A stretch of DNA of 64,000 nucleotides from Halalkalibacter suaedae (GCF_017939705.1 NZ_JAGKSQ010000004.1:186001-250000), one strand, 5' to 3'. Numbered from the stretch's first letter, positions 1 to 8,854 are shown. The notes: a model not told the origin generated them from the sequence alone. Translations and numbers: made by a program.

Positions 1-525
1 GATCGTGAAATCTCACTAAAATTAGTTGAGCTAAACGATGCCGAACAACTATTTGAGCTAACAGATCAATCTAGGGAACATTTAAGAGAGTGGCTTCCTT
101 GGCTAGATACCAATACTAAGGTAGAGGATACACTGAATTTCATTAAGGCAAGCATGAAAAATTATGCAGAACACTGTGGCATAAACACAGTAATTTTATA
201 CAAAGGTAAGATCGTTGGGGTTGCTGGTTATAACGAGATCGATTGGATTAATAAAATTGCTTATATTGGTTATTGGCTTGGTAAGGAATATGAGGGTAAT
301 GGGATTATGACAAGAGTATCAAAAGCATTAACGAATTATGCCTTTAATGAGTTAAACTTAAATCGTGTTGAAATTACAGCTGCAGTTGAAAATATGAAAA
401 GCAGGGCCATTCCTGAACGATTAGGCTTTATAAATGAAGGGTGCAAAAGACAGGCAGAATGGCTATATGACCATTATGTCGACCATGTGATTTATGCGAT
501 GGTCGCTGCAGATTGGCCTAGCTGA
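1..525 (+). CDS. RimJ/RimL-type GNAT N-acetyltransferase, 5' partial
   Basis: The reading frame is open from base 1, so the start lies outside the window. The visible 174 residues begin DREISLKLVELNDAEQLFEL and contain REWLPWLD, typical of RimJ/RimL-like ribosomal-protein serine acetyltransferases. The acetyl-CoA-binding region follows: IGYWLGKEYEGNGIMTRVSK, then RVEITAAVENMKSRAIPERLGF. Family members acetylate protein N-termini or small amines in the cytosol. An internal ATG at 154 would drop the N-terminal strand and helix and is unlikely to be the start. The family call is secure; the substrate cannot be told from sequence. Confidence 0.9.
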   Translation, partial: DREISLKLVELNDAEQLFELTDQSREHLREWLPWLDTNTKVEDTLNFIKASMKNYAEHCGINTVILYKGKIVGVAGYNEIDWINKIAYIGYWLGKEYEGNGIMTRVSKALTNYAFNELNLNRVEITAAVENMKSRAIPERLGFINEGCKRQAEWLYDHYVDHVIYAMVAADWPS

Positions 526-600
526 CAAAGCGTGTGTGAGTGCTCTATAACGAAATCAAAAAAATAATTGATTCCCATTCCGAAGCAAGGAGGAACTGTT

Positions 601-1464
601 ATGGGCACAACGATATTAGTAACAGGAGCGACTGGAAATATAGGCTATTATGTTGTTTGTGAACTGATTGCAAAGAAAGAAAAGGTTAGAGTTGCACTTA
701 GAAATGTAGAAAAAGATAGGAATAAATTCACCGATTTAGATGTGGAGCTAGTTGAATTTGATTTCTTACATACGGAAACCTATGTTAAGGCTTTAGAAGG
801 TGTTCGTAAGGTTTTTTTAATGCGACCACCACAGCTAGCCAAACCTAAGAAAGAGATGAAACCGTTTATTGATAAAATGAAAGAAGTCGGGGTTGAGCAT
901 ATTGTATTTGTTTCGCTGATGGGAGTTGAGAAAAATCCAATTGTCCCACATCGAAAAATCGAAGATATGATTCAAGAGTCTGGAATTGGATTTACATTTT
1001 TAAGACCGGGATTTTTTATGCAAAATCTGAACACGAATCATTTAGAGGATATCGCACTACGTAACGAATTATTTATGCCTGTCGGTCAGGCAAAAACAAG
1101 TTTCATTGATACAAGAGATATTGCTTCCGTAGCGGCCGTCTGCCTCAAAGAAGAAGGACATTTGGGGAAGAAGTATACATTAACGGGTGCTGAAGCGATT
1201 GATTATTACGAAGTCGCCCAACTACTAACAGAAACCCTCGGGAGAAAAATTGAGTACAAAAATCCTGGCATTCTTGAATTCAGAAAAACTCTTATTAAGA
1301 GAGGCATAAAGAAGGAATTCGCAAACGTTATGACGATGTTATATGTTTTAACTAGGTTAGGGACTGCCGAGAAAGTAACAACAGGGGTGAGTGATCTCCT
1401 AAAACGAGCTCCTATTTCATTTAAGCAGTATGCAATCGATCATCAAGAGGAATGGAATAGATAA
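601..1464 (+). CDS. NmrA-like / atypical SDR NAD(P)-binding protein
   Basis: 287 residues. The N-terminus TILVTGATGNIGYYVV is a Rossmann nucleotide-binding motif (GxxGxxG), and FLRPGFFMQN and FIDTRDIASVA are typical of NmrA-like atypical short-chain dehydrogenases such as azoreductase-like and quinone-reductase-like proteins. These proteins sense or reduce using NAD(P)H in the cytosol. The start is the ATG at 601, preceded by AAGGAGG at a normal distance; an in-frame start at 568 has no ribosome site. It stands alone between an acetyltransferase and an AraC regulator. No specific substrate can be inferred. Confidence 0.85.
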   Translation: MGTTILVTGATGNIGYYVVCELIAKKEKVRVALRNVEKDRNKFTDLDVELVEFDFLHTETYVKALEGVRKVFLMRPPQLAKPKKEMKPFIDKMKEVGVEHIVFVSLMGVEKNPIVPHRKIEDMIQESGIGFTFLRPGFFMQNLNTNHLEDIALRNELFMPVGQAKTSFIDTRDIASVAAVCLKEEGHLGKKYTLTGAEAIDYYEVAQLLTETLGRKIEYKNPGILEFRKTLIKRGIKKEFANVMTMLYVLTRLGTAEKVTTGVSDLLKRAPISFKQYAIDHQEEWNR

Positions 1465-1540
1465 GGCAAGGTTTAACCATAGAAAATAAAGTTCCTTTAA
1501 GGAAGAGGGGGTGTCTTGATAGAACCGGACATTGCAAATA

Positions 1541-1571
1541 ATGTCACATTAATTAATATCGTAAGTGACAT
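1541..1571. promoter_or_regulatory. Inverted repeat upstream of araC-type gene
   Basis: ATGTCAC (1541-1547) and GTGACAT (1565-1571) are perfect 7-base inverted arms 17 bases apart, ending about 30 bases before the AraC-type gene. They could be an operator or part of a promoter. No regulator can be assigned from sequence. Confidence 0.3.
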
Positions 1572-1600
1572 AGATTTCTTGAAAAAGAGGAGGTGGAGGG

Positions 1601-2455
1601 ATGAATCAGCTATTACAATACAAAAGTGAAGCATTTGTAGTCGACCATACCGTCATTGATTCACCTTTCGATATTCTGACTCATATTCATGATTGCTACG
1701 AACTTTTCTTCTTTATATCGGGTGACCTCACTTATTACATAGAAGGTCAGGCATATAAGCTGTCTCCATATGACTTAATCATTACGAATTCTAGAGAGCT
1801 TCATCGGATTGTCTTTGATTCCGATGCGTTATACGAAAGAAAATATATTCATTTCAAACCTGAATATATATCATCCTTTCAAACAGAAGACTATAATATG
1901 CTGACCTGTATTGAAAATAGAAAGTTAGGTCATTTTAATAGAATCTCAGCAACAGACGTCCGAAACAGAAAGATTGATCTCCTATGGGAGAAGATTGAAG
2001 AAAACGCCGCCAGCCCCTCTCCTGAAAATCACATTCTAATGAAATCCTATTTTGTCCAAATGCTGATCCAAATCAATCAGGTTTTTGACATGTACAACCA
2101 TCCTCTTGTGGAGCACCATAAATATGATGAAAAAGTTGTCAGAATCCTAGATTTTATTAACAAAAACTTGGACAAAAAAATCACTCTTGATTTGTTGCAA
2201 CGCACTTTTTTTGTAAATAAATATTACCTATGTCATAGCTTCAAAAGAAGTACAGGATTTACTGTTATTGAATACGTCACGTACAAACGAGTGATGTGGT
2301 CAATGGATTTACTGCTGACTGGTATGAGTGCACTCGATGTCGCCCATACGGTTGGATTTGGAGATTACTCAACATTCTATAAGGCATTTAAGAGTATAAC
2401 TGGTTCCTCACCAAGACAGTATTGTAACCAGTATAATATGAATGCTAATAAATAG
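1601..2455 (+). CDS. AraC-family transcriptional regulator with cupin sensor
   Basis: 284 residues. The N-terminal half carries a cupin-like sensor: HIHDCYELFFFISG, then SPYDLIITNSRELHRI. The C-terminal 100 residues are a double helix-turn-helix AraC domain (ITLDLLQRTFFVNKYYLCHSF, then VAHTVGFGDYSTFYKAFK and SPRQY). Such proteins bind a sugar or metabolite and activate nearby catabolic genes. ATG 1601 follows AGGAGGTGGAGGG. The two oxidoreductase genes downstream (2852, 4040), separated by a repeat element and a cre site, are the likely targets; that link is inferred from position. Confidence 0.9.
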   Translation: MNQLLQYKSEAFVVDHTVIDSPFDILTHIHDCYELFFFISGDLTYYIEGQAYKLSPYDLIITNSRELHRIVFDSDALYERKYIHFKPEYISSFQTEDYNMLTCIENRKLGHFNRISATDVRNRKIDLLWEKIEENAASPSPENHILMKSYFVQMLIQINQVFDMYNHPLVEHHKYDEKVVRILDFINKNLDKKITLDLLQRTFFVNKYYLCHSFKRSTGFTVIEYVTYKRVMWSMDLLLTGMSALDVAHTVGFGDYSTFYKAFKSITGSSPRQYCNQYNMNANK

Positions 2456-2524
2456 ATTTTTTGACATAACAAAAGTGTCTGAACCGTTCTAAAACCCAAA
2501 TAAAGATAGATAGTGTGTGGACAC

Positions 2525-2700
2525 CGCTCCTGAAATATACTTCGCTTTCCGCGGGAAGCCGGTGAGCCTCCTCGGCTATGCCTGTGGGGTCTCACCTTTG
2601 GCTTTATTTCCCGCAGGAGTCTACGTATATTTCATCCGCTACGTGATTGCGTTGTTCGAAAAACTCAGTAGACACTTCAGTTATATCGCAATCTTTTTTA
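2525..2700 (+). repeat. MITE-like palindromic dispersed repeat, copy 1
   Basis: The element runs from CGCTCCTGAAATATACTTCG to GTATATTTCATCCGC and continues about 55 bases further. Its ends form an imperfect inverted repeat around TGAAATATAC, and inner arms such as GGTGAGCC and GGTCTCACC give a fold-back. Copies occur at 5165-5325 (inverted) and 61274-61455, a mosaic copy at 9600-9880, and fragments near 17340 and 26231. Short reading frames through it are by-products. No transposase is present, so mobility in trans is only an inference. Confidence 0.85.
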
Positions 2701-2702
2701 CG

Positions 2703-2717
2703 ATGTAAACGTTTCCA
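2703..2717 (+). promoter_or_regulatory. Catabolite response element (cre) candidate
   Basis: ATGTAAACGTTTCCA matches the cre consensus WTGNAANCGNWNNCW at every defined position. It lies 135 bases before the first Gfo/Idh oxidoreductase gene. CcpA-HPr(Ser-P) binding here would place the sugar locus under glucose repression, which fits a catabolic operon. Binding is inferred. Confidence 0.6.
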
Positions 2718-2851
2718 TATGAGCAATATTTGCAATGTTTAAAGCAATAATGACAATGTTTTTCATGTGGAAGTAAAATAGAATACTAATTGTAAGCGAA
2801 TTCAATGGATGACAAATCCAAATAACCGTTCAAACAAGGAGTGATTCTAGA

Positions 2852-4006
2852 TTGATTAATGTTGCGATTATAGGTTCCGGAGCTATTGCAAGTGCTCATA
2901 TTAATAGCTATTTAGAATTAAACAAGGATTGTACGATTGTCGCCCTATGTGACATTTACCCTGAGAAAGCAAAAGCGATCGCCCATGAGCTTAATCTAGA
3001 TGTGGATATTTCTAATGACTTCAAAAGCCTAATAGCTCGTAGTGATATAGACCTAGTGTCAGTTTGTACGCCTCCATACACTCATGCTGAAATTGCGGTA
3101 GATTTCTTAAATCATGGAAAGCATGTGTTAGTAGAAAAGCCAATGGCATCATCTCTAGCAGAATGCGATGCCATGAATGCTGCTGCTGAGCGTAATAAGA
3201 AAATTCTATCTGTGATTTCACAGAACCGTTTTTCAGACCCAATGATGAAATTGAAGAGTGTTCTTGATACAAAACTAATGGGACCGATCGTTCATACTCA
3301 GATCGATTCCTACTGGTGGAGAGGACATAGCTACTATGACCTGTGGTGGAGAGGAACCTGGGAAAAAGAAGGTGGTGGTTGTACGCTGAATCACGCGGTT
3401 CACCATATTGATATTTTTAGATGGATGAATGGCATGCCATCTGAAGTTACTGCTATTACCACCAATACAGCTCACGATAATGCTGAGGTAGAAGATTTGT
3501 CTATTGCTATTTGTCAGTATGATGATGGTTCTATAGCACAAATTACAAGCTCTGTTGTTCATCACGGGGAAGAGCAGCAGCTTATTTTTCAGGGGAAGGA
3601 CGCACGGGTCTCCGTTCCATGGAAAGTTAAAGCCTCCAAGTCATTAGAAAACGGTTTTCCAGTAGACAACCCCAAACTCGAACTAGACATACAACAGGTG
3701 TATGATTCACAAGAATCGATTCAATATGAAGGCCATACTGGGCAAATCTATGATGTGCTGCAAGCCATTAACGGGGAAAAAGAAGTTCTCGTCGATGGAA
3801 TTCAAGGTCGCCAAACGCTCGAATTAATTACAGCAATCTATAAATCTTCTAGTCTAGGAGAGAAGGTTTCGCTCCCGCTAGAGAAAGATGATCCCTTCTA
3901 TACAAGAGACGGTATGTTGAGCAATGTTAAGTATTTCTATGAAAAAACAAAAGTAATAGAAAACTTTGGAATGAATGAGATTACGACAGGTGGAAATTAC
4001 AAATAA
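2852..4006 (+). CDS. Gfo/Idh/MocA-family NAD(P)-dependent oxidoreductase
   Basis: 384 residues. The N-terminal Rossmann fold shows VAIIGSGAIASAHINSY (GxGxxA). The active-site region has VLVEKPMASSLAECDAM, with the family's EKP lysine, and the C-terminal sheet domain carries GGGCTLNHAVHHIDIFRWM, with the histidines expected near the substrate. Members oxidise or reduce sugars, inositols or sugar acids. The start is TTG 2852 after AAGGAGTG; no in-frame ATG lies nearer. The next gene follows 33 bases later and encodes a second member, so the two probably act in one pathway. The sugar is unknown. Confidence 0.9.
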   Translation: MINVAIIGSGAIASAHINSYLELNKDCTIVALCDIYPEKAKAIAHELNLDVDISNDFKSLIARSDIDLVSVCTPPYTHAEIAVDFLNHGKHVLVEKPMASSLAECDAMNAAAERNKKILSVISQNRFSDPMMKLKSVLDTKLMGPIVHTQIDSYWWRGHSYYDLWWRGTWEKEGGGCTLNHAVHHIDIFRWMNGMPSEVTAITTNTAHDNAEVEDLSIAICQYDDGSIAQITSSVVHHGEEQQLIFQGKDARVSVPWKVKASKSLENGFPVDNPKLELDIQQVYDSQESIQYEGHTGQIYDVLQAINGEKEVLVDGIQGRQTLELITAIYKSSSLGEKVSLPLEKDDPFYTRDGMLSNVKYFYEKTKVIENFGMNEITTGGNYK

Positions 4007-4039
4007 AAGTCTTGGGATCGTTTAGGGAGGAGCATGTAC

Positions 4040-5119
4040 ATGAATAAACAGGATGGAATGAATTACGCACCTGAAGGAAAAGTAGATAGAGTGGTAGGAG
4101 AAGGTGAATTTCGATTCGCTGCTATTGGCCTAGACCATGGTCATATTTATGGAATGTGCAATGGTTTGATTGAAGCTGGAGCAGAGTTAGTTGCTGTCTA
4201 TGATCCCGATTTTGAGAAGATGCATGCATTTTGTGAGAAATTCCCGGGGATTGTCCCAGCAAACTCAGAAGAGGAGCTTCTAAACGATCCATCTATTGAA
4301 TTAATTGCAAGTGCCAACATCCCTGTTCATCGTCAAGAGCTCGGATTAAGAGCTCTTGACCATGGCAAGCATTACTTCACAGATAAACCGGCATTTACTA
4401 AAAAGGAACAGGTTGAGCTTGCCCGAAAGAAAGTGGAAGAAACAGGTCTGAAGTGGGGAATATATTATAGCGAGAGACTTCATGTTGAAAGTGCCATTTT
4501 TGCAGGCCAGTTAATTGATCAGGGAGCGATCGGCCGAGTCATCCAAGTAATGGGTACCGGTCCACACCGGGCTAGTGTTAATAGTCGACCGGATTGGTTT
4601 TTTGATCCAGAATCGTATGGAGGCATTCTCTGCGATATTGGCAGTCACCAAATAGAACAATTTTTGCATTATACAGGGGCAAAGGATGCCAAAGTGCTTC
4701 ACAGTAAGGTCGCTAACTATAACCACAAACACTATCCCCAATTTGAAGATTATGGTGATGCAACTTTAGTAGCTGATAACGGGGCAACCTTCTATTTCCG
4801 CGTGGATTGGTTCACACCAGATGGACTTAGCACATGGGGAGATGGGCGCGTACTCATTCTCGGAACGGAGGGCTATATTGAAGTAAGAAAATACGTAGAT
4901 ATAGCCCGAAGTAACTCAGGAGATCACCTCTACTTAGTTAACAAAGAAGGTGAAAAGCACTTTGAGCTCTCAGGCCAAGTAGGTTTTCCATTCTTCGGTC
5001 AATTTATATTAGATTGTCTGAACGGAACCGAACACGCAATGACTCAAGAACATACTTTCAAAGCTGCAGAGCTATGTATCGATGCACAGGAGAAAGCAAT
5101 TAATGTTGAATCAGCGTAA
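4040..5119 (+). CDS. Gfo/Idh/MocA-family oxidoreductase (second of pair)
   Basis: 359 residues from ATG 4040, nine bases after the GGAGG at 4026-4030; an in-frame ATG at 4034 sits too close. The Rossmann part is less canonical (RFAAIGLDHGHIYGMCNGLI), with HGH where many members have a glycine turn. HYFTDKPAFTKKEQ supplies the family lysine as DKP, and GGILCDIGSHQIEQFLHYTG is the substrate-side motif. It shares a transcript with the gene at 2852. It resembles members found in polysaccharide and inositol catabolic operons, but the substrate cannot be read from sequence. Confidence 0.87.
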   Translation: MNKQDGMNYAPEGKVDRVVGEGEFRFAAIGLDHGHIYGMCNGLIEAGAELVAVYDPDFEKMHAFCEKFPGIVPANSEEELLNDPSIELIASANIPVHRQELGLRALDHGKHYFTDKPAFTKKEQVELARKKVEETGLKWGIYYSERLHVESAIFAGQLIDQGAIGRVIQVMGTGPHRASVNSRPDWFFDPESYGGILCDIGSHQIEQFLHYTGAKDAKVLHSKVANYNHKHYPQFEDYGDATLVADNGATFYFRVDWFTPDGLSTWGDGRVLILGTEGYIEVRKYVDIARSNSGDHLYLVNKEGEKHFELSGQVGFPFFGQFILDCLNGTEHAMTQEHTFKAAELCIDAQEKAINVESA

Positions 5120-5164
5120 TTCTCTATGTAAGTAATCTATATTATTTAGATAGGGCTTGGTGCA

Positions 5165-5325
5165 GAACTTGAATGTTTAACACAACTTGTGAACAACGTT
5201 AACAATTTAGCGGATGAAATATACGTAGACTCCTGCGGGACGTAAAAGCCAAAGGTGAGACCCCACAGGCGTAGCCGAGGAGGCTCACCGGCTTCCCGCG
5301 GAAAGCGTAGTATATTTCAGGAGCG
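5165..5325 (-). repeat. MITE-like palindromic repeat, copy 2 (inverted)
   Basis: Reverse orientation of the element at 2525-2700. GATGAAATATACGTAGACTC (5215 onward) and TATATTTCAGGAGCG (ending 5325) are the two ends, and GTGAGACCCCACAGGCG and GAGGCTCACCGGCTTCCCGC are the inner arms. Homology with copy 1 continues into the flank down to about 5165. The element separates the Gfo/Idh operon from the TetR promoter. Confidence 0.85.
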
Positions 5326-5420
5326 GCGTGTTAGCTCCTACCATTGTTTGTGTCTGGTCAGTAAAATATTTAGGACAACTATTGAACAACTGGGTTATAA
5401 TAGTCAAAGATATTTTTAAT

Positions 5421-5469
5421 TTGACATTGGAAAAATTATCAAATATACTCAAAATTGAACAATGGTCAA
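5421..5469 (+). promoter_or_regulatory. tetR promoter with overlapping operator dyad
   Basis: TTGACA at 5421-5426, a 17-base spacer and TATACT at 5444-5449 make a near-perfect sigma-A promoter. TTGAACAATGGTCAA at 5455-5469 is a 15-base dyad (TTGAMC-NNN-GGTYAA) covering the expected transcription start, which is the classic layout for autorepression by the TetR protein encoded just downstream. Confidence 0.75.
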
Positions 5470-5483
5470 TAAGGAGAGAAATC

Positions 5484-6053
5484 ATGACGCCAAGAAAAGC
5501 CGTACAACAGGAACTAACAAGAGAAATGATCATGAATGCAGCAAGAGAGCTCTTTGTGAAAAAGGGCTATCAATATGTATCAATGAGACAAATAGCTAAA
5601 GAATTAGGCTACAGTCATGGTGCTCTTTACTACCATTTTAAGAATAAAGCTGAGTTATTTTATGCATTAGTTGAAGATCATTTTACTATGCTTGATCATA
5701 TACTGGATCAAGTGATGCAGCTAGAGATTGAAAACAAGATGAAGATGAAGAAGATCTTACTTAGTTATATTGAATTTGGTCTAACACATCAAAGTCATTA
5801 TGAGATCATGTTCTTAGTAAAAGATGAAGAGGTACGAAATTTTATTAATGAAGGTCCAAACAAAACGTATGAGAAGTTTGCACAATGCTTATTCTCTCTA
5901 TCTGACAAAACCATTTCTCTTCGTGAAATATACAGCATTTTCTTATCGCTACATGGATTTGTTACTCATTATTGTCGCCATGTTGTTAACTATGATGAAG
6001 TAAAGGATCTGGCTGATGCACATGTGAAATTTTTACTAAGAGTGCTTGATTAA
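5484..6053 (+). CDS. TetR/AcrR-family transcriptional repressor
   Basis: 189 residues. The N-terminal DNA-binding domain is clear: LTREMIMNAARELFVKKGYQ, SMRQIAKELGYSHGALYYHF, KNKAELF. The rest is an all-helical ligand-binding and dimerisation domain. The start is ATG 5484, five bases past AAGGAGAG; a longer reading frame exists upstream but lacks a ribosome site and would overrun the promoter. Matching dyads overlie its own promoter and lie before the next gene, so it likely represses itself and the NAD-binding protein at 6102. The inducer is unknown. Confidence 0.92.
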   Translation: MTPRKAVQQELTREMIMNAARELFVKKGYQYVSMRQIAKELGYSHGALYYHFKNKAELFYALVEDHFTMLDHILDQVMQLEIENKMKMKKILLSYIEFGLTHQSHYEIMFLVKDEEVRNFINEGPNKTYEKFAQCLFSLSDKTISLREIYSIFLSLHGFVTHYCRHVVNYDEVKDLADAHVKFLLRVLD

Positions 6054-6069
6054 TTTTTTTTAACATAAA

Positions 6070-6084
6070 TTGACCGGTGGTTAA
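6070..6084 (+). promoter_or_regulatory. Second TetR operator candidate
   Basis: TTGACCGGTGGTTAA repeats the 15-base dyad found over the tetR promoter (TTGAMC-NNN-GGTYAA). It lies in the 48-base gap between tetR and the epimerase-like gene, just before AAAGGAGG. This supports common control of both genes. No strong separate promoter is visible in the gap, so a roadblock or an internal weak promoter are both possible. Confidence 0.55.
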
Positions 6085-6101
6085 TAAAAGGAGGAAGAAC
6101 A

Positions 6102-7034
6102 ATGAAAAAGGCATTAGTATTAGGAGCTTCAGGGGGGATGGGCTATGCTATCACAAAGGAATTATCGAAAAGAGGTATCATGGTGACCGCTTTCGCACGT
6201 AATCTTGGCAAATTAGAGAGGCTATTTGCGGATGATAGCAATGTCACAATCTATTCAGGAGATCTCTTTCATATTGAGGATTTAGACGGAGCGGCGAATG
6301 GTGTGGACATTATCTTTCAATCCGCAAACCTGCCTTATAGCGATTGGGAGGAGAAACTACCGGTTATGATGACTAACATCTTAACAACAGCAAAAAAGCA
6401 TTCTACCAAACTAGCAATCGTCGATAATATTTATGCCTATGGACGGAGTGGAAAGAATACGGTTGAAACAGCCGAAAAAAAACCACATACGAAAAAAGGA
6501 AGAATTCGACTTGAAGTTGAAAAGCTAGTTAAGGAATCTGAAGTTCCTGCTCTTATTGCTCATTTTCCAGATTTTTATGGCCCAAATGCAGAAAGCACCA
6601 TTTTGCATTTTACCTTATCATCAATCGTGAAGAATAAGAAGTCTGCGTTTGTCGGAAACCAAAGAATCGCTAGGGAATATATTTTTACACCAGACGGAGC
6701 AAAGGCGATTGTTACTCTGTCTCTTGAAGAAAAGGCATATGGACAAAACTGGAATATACCTGGATATGATATTATTTCAGGGGACGAGATAATCAATACA
6801 ATCCGTGAGATAACTGGATACAAAAAAGGAGTTTCAACTATTACGAAAAATATGATTGGATGTCTAGGTCTATTTAATCAACAGATGCGGGAAGCTGTCG
6901 AGATGTTTTATTTAAATGAAGAACCAGTCGTATTAAATGGGGAGAAATACGAACAATTAATTGGACCCGTTCCTCGGACATCATATCGTGAAGGACTAAA
7001 GGAAACGATTGAGCATATGAGACTAGTACAATAA
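6102..7034 (+). CDS. NAD-dependent epimerase/dehydratase-like SDR
   Basis: 310 residues. KKALVLGASGGMGYAITKEL is a Rossmann motif of the extended or atypical SDR class, and YAYGRSGKNTVE supplies the tyrosine region. IAHFPDFYGPNAESTILHF matches NAD-dependent epimerase/dehydratase-like proteins. AAAGGAGG precedes ATG 6102. It follows tetR by 48 bases with a shared dyad between them, the arrangement seen for repressors that control a nearby detoxifying oxidoreductase. The actual substrate is unknown. Confidence 0.87.
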   Translation: MKKALVLGASGGMGYAITKELSKRGIMVTAFARNLGKLERLFADDSNVTIYSGDLFHIEDLDGAANGVDIIFQSANLPYSDWEEKLPVMMTNILTTAKKHSTKLAIVDNIYAYGRSGKNTVETAEKKPHTKKGRIRLEVEKLVKESEVPALIAHFPDFYGPNAESTILHFTLSSIVKNKKSAFVGNQRIAREYIFTPDGAKAIVTLSLEEKAYGQNWNIPGYDIISGDEIINTIREITGYKKGVSTITKNMIGCLGLFNQQMREAVEMFYLNEEPVVLNGEKYEQLIGPVPRTSYREGLKETIEHMRLVQ

Positions 7035-7163
7035 GAGACCAGGGCCAAAGTATTGAAGTTAAATAATTTGAGTAAGGAGACATGCGTTTATGGAGAAAGT
7101 TATCGTATTTAAGAGGTAGTACCCTAAATATCAAATAAATTAATTGTGAGAGAGGGGAAACCA

Positions 7164-7793
7164 ATGGATTTAGCAAAAATAATCCCGTTTTACGGGGGAG
7201 TCAATCCTGAGTTATTTGAGATAGAACGAAGATGTATGGACAGAGAAAATAAAGTGATTAGTTATTTGGACAAAGCTCTACCTAATGGAAAGATCCTAGA
7301 CGTAGGAGCGGGGAATGGATATACTGCGGAAAAATTAATCTTCGAAAAGCGAACAGTTATTGCTATGGAACCAGATGAGAAAATGGTTGATACGAAGAAA
7401 AAATTAGTCTGGTCTCGTGGTGTAGCACAAAAGATTCCGTTTCATTCTAATACGTTTGATGCTATGTATTCAACTTGGGCATTCTTTTTCGATGGAATTG
7501 CTGATATTGATGAAGGATTAAATGAAGTTGAGAGAGTAGTAAAGGATGATGGGAAAATAATCATTGTCGATAATTACGGAAATGATGAATTTACATCATA
7601 CTCTCCACATGACATCACAAGCTCTGTTTCAGATTGGGTTCGTAGAGGATATGATTATGAAATCATCGATACAGAGTTTATATTTGATTCAATCGAAGAA
7701 GCTAGACGATTACTCACTTTTTATTTTGGGGAACCAGGCAATCAAGTTAATAAAAAGAGGATTGAGTATAAGGTTGTTGCATATACAAAATGA
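7164..7793 (+). CDS. Class I SAM-dependent methyltransferase
   Basis: 209 residues. Motif I is KILDVGAGNGYTAEKLI, then VIAMEPDEKMVDTKKK (SAM ribose contact), PFHSNTFDAMYSTWAFFFDG and NEVERVVKDDGKIIIVDNYG, all standard for methyltransferase domains of the UbiE/COQ5-like type. The start is ATG 7164 behind GAGAGGGG; an in-frame GTG at 7146 lacks a site. The region to 8242 is about 450 bases with no recognisable gene. The acceptor is unknown. Confidence 0.88.
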   Translation: MDLAKIIPFYGGVNPELFEIERRCMDRENKVISYLDKALPNGKILDVGAGNGYTAEKLIFEKRTVIAMEPDEKMVDTKKKLVWSRGVAQKIPFHSNTFDAMYSTWAFFFDGIADIDEGLNEVERVVKDDGKIIIVDNYGNDEFTSYSPHDITSSVSDWVRRGYDYEIIDTEFIFDSIEEARRLLTFYFGEPGNQVNKKRIEYKVVAYTK

Positions 7794-8099
7794 TGTTTAC
7801 AGAAATTGTAAACACCTATATAATGAATTAATTATCAATGCGATGAAGAGAAGAGTAGATACACCTGTATTCTTCAAAGAGAGCTCGTATTGCTGAGAAG
7901 GAGTAAGAAGCGGTTATTGAATATTATATGTTATAATAAGGGAAAGAATTGAACCCAAAAAGGCCATTAAAGGGTAGAAATAAGCATCTGAGATTAAGGG
8001 TTGGGAGTTATAGAATCATATCGAAGTTGATCATAGTGAACAAATTATATATAAACCATTTATAACCGTGGAGATGTGTACAAATCCTAAGTTAGTTTT
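7794..8099. other. Intergenic stretch without a recognised gene
   Basis: Contains the inverted repeat GTTTAC/GTAAAC (7796-7814) just after the methyltransferase stop and an AT-rich segment with TATAAT near 7930. A terminator follows at 8100. An untranslated transcript from about 7935 to the terminator is conceivable but nothing more supports it. Confidence 0.35.
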
Positions 8100-8138
8100 G
8101 ACCATTTTACAAATGATTTTGTAGTGGTCTTTTTTTTA
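8100..8138 (+). terminator. Rho-independent terminator
   Basis: GACCATTTTACAAA pairs with TTTTGTAGTGGTC around a short loop and is followed by eight T. It isolates the following DinB gene from upstream transcription. Confidence 0.85.
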
Positions 8139-8242
8139 ATAGAAGCTGATTAATGGAAAGTAGGAGTATGCAAGAGGATCAGAATAAACTGAAATATTTG
8201 GTAGACTCAATTTGAATATCAAGCTAGGGAGGAGAGATGGCA

Positions 8243-8763
8243 ATGTTTTACGATTTACAAGGTGAAGAAAAGATGGAACCTATTGTGGGAATGCTGTATT
8301 CAGCTGTCAAGGAAAATAATAAAAGGCTACAATTTATTACAAATGGTATGTCCCAAATAGAAATCGATTACAAAGGGCCTACAAATGATTTTAATAGTGC
8401 AGCTCAGTTAATAAGGCATATTATCTATGTTGATCTTAATTGGGTTTATCGAATAAAGGATCAGCCTCTTCCCCATTCATTGAAAGAGCAATACGGTCCG
8501 ATGATCGATCAAGATAATAGACTTCCAATGATTAAAGGAAAATCGCGAAATACGCTCATATCCGAACATGGAAGTGTATTAGACATGTTAAAAGAGACCT
8601 GTATTCAATTAACCGATGCTGATTTGGAGCGTCATGTTGGTTTTGGACATGATAACGAAAAGCAACGATTCGATGGGGGATATGGCATATGGCTGACCAT
8701 AACCGCTATCACCAGGCTCATATTAATCAACTTAGAAAGTGGTTTAATGAATCTTCACATTAA
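8243..8763 (+). pseudogene. DinB-family protein, frameshifted
   Basis: The N-terminal part is a DinB/YfiT four-helix protein (SAAQLIRHIIYVDLNWVYR). The reading frame that starts at ATG 8243 (or 8237) loses the family C-terminus near 8660 and continues as unrelated sequence to 8782. The other frame (codons in phase with 8662) instead encodes ATIRWGIWHMADHNRYHQAH, then INQLRKWFNESSH and a stop at 8761-8763. That is the expected DinB end with its metal-binding histidines. One missing base in GAAAAGCAACG (about 8660-8663; GAAAAGGCAACG would restore the frame) explains it. It may be a true mutation or a sequencing error. DinB proteins include thiol-dependent metalloenzymes. Confidence 0.85.
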
Positions 8764-8854
8764 GAACAGTTTAAGGTTTTAACTACGATTAATAGATTTT
8801 TCAGAACAGGTAAATGAAGGTAAATAAAATGATAGTTAACGAGGTGAAGGATGT

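Noticed and set aside
2517-2708. 63-residue protein on + strand (and similar at 61311-61520)
   Set aside because: The frame lies entirely in the palindromic dispersed repeat and recurs with it.
7564-7896. 110-residue frame within and after the methyltransferase gene
   Set aside because: Shadow of the methyltransferase codons in another frame.
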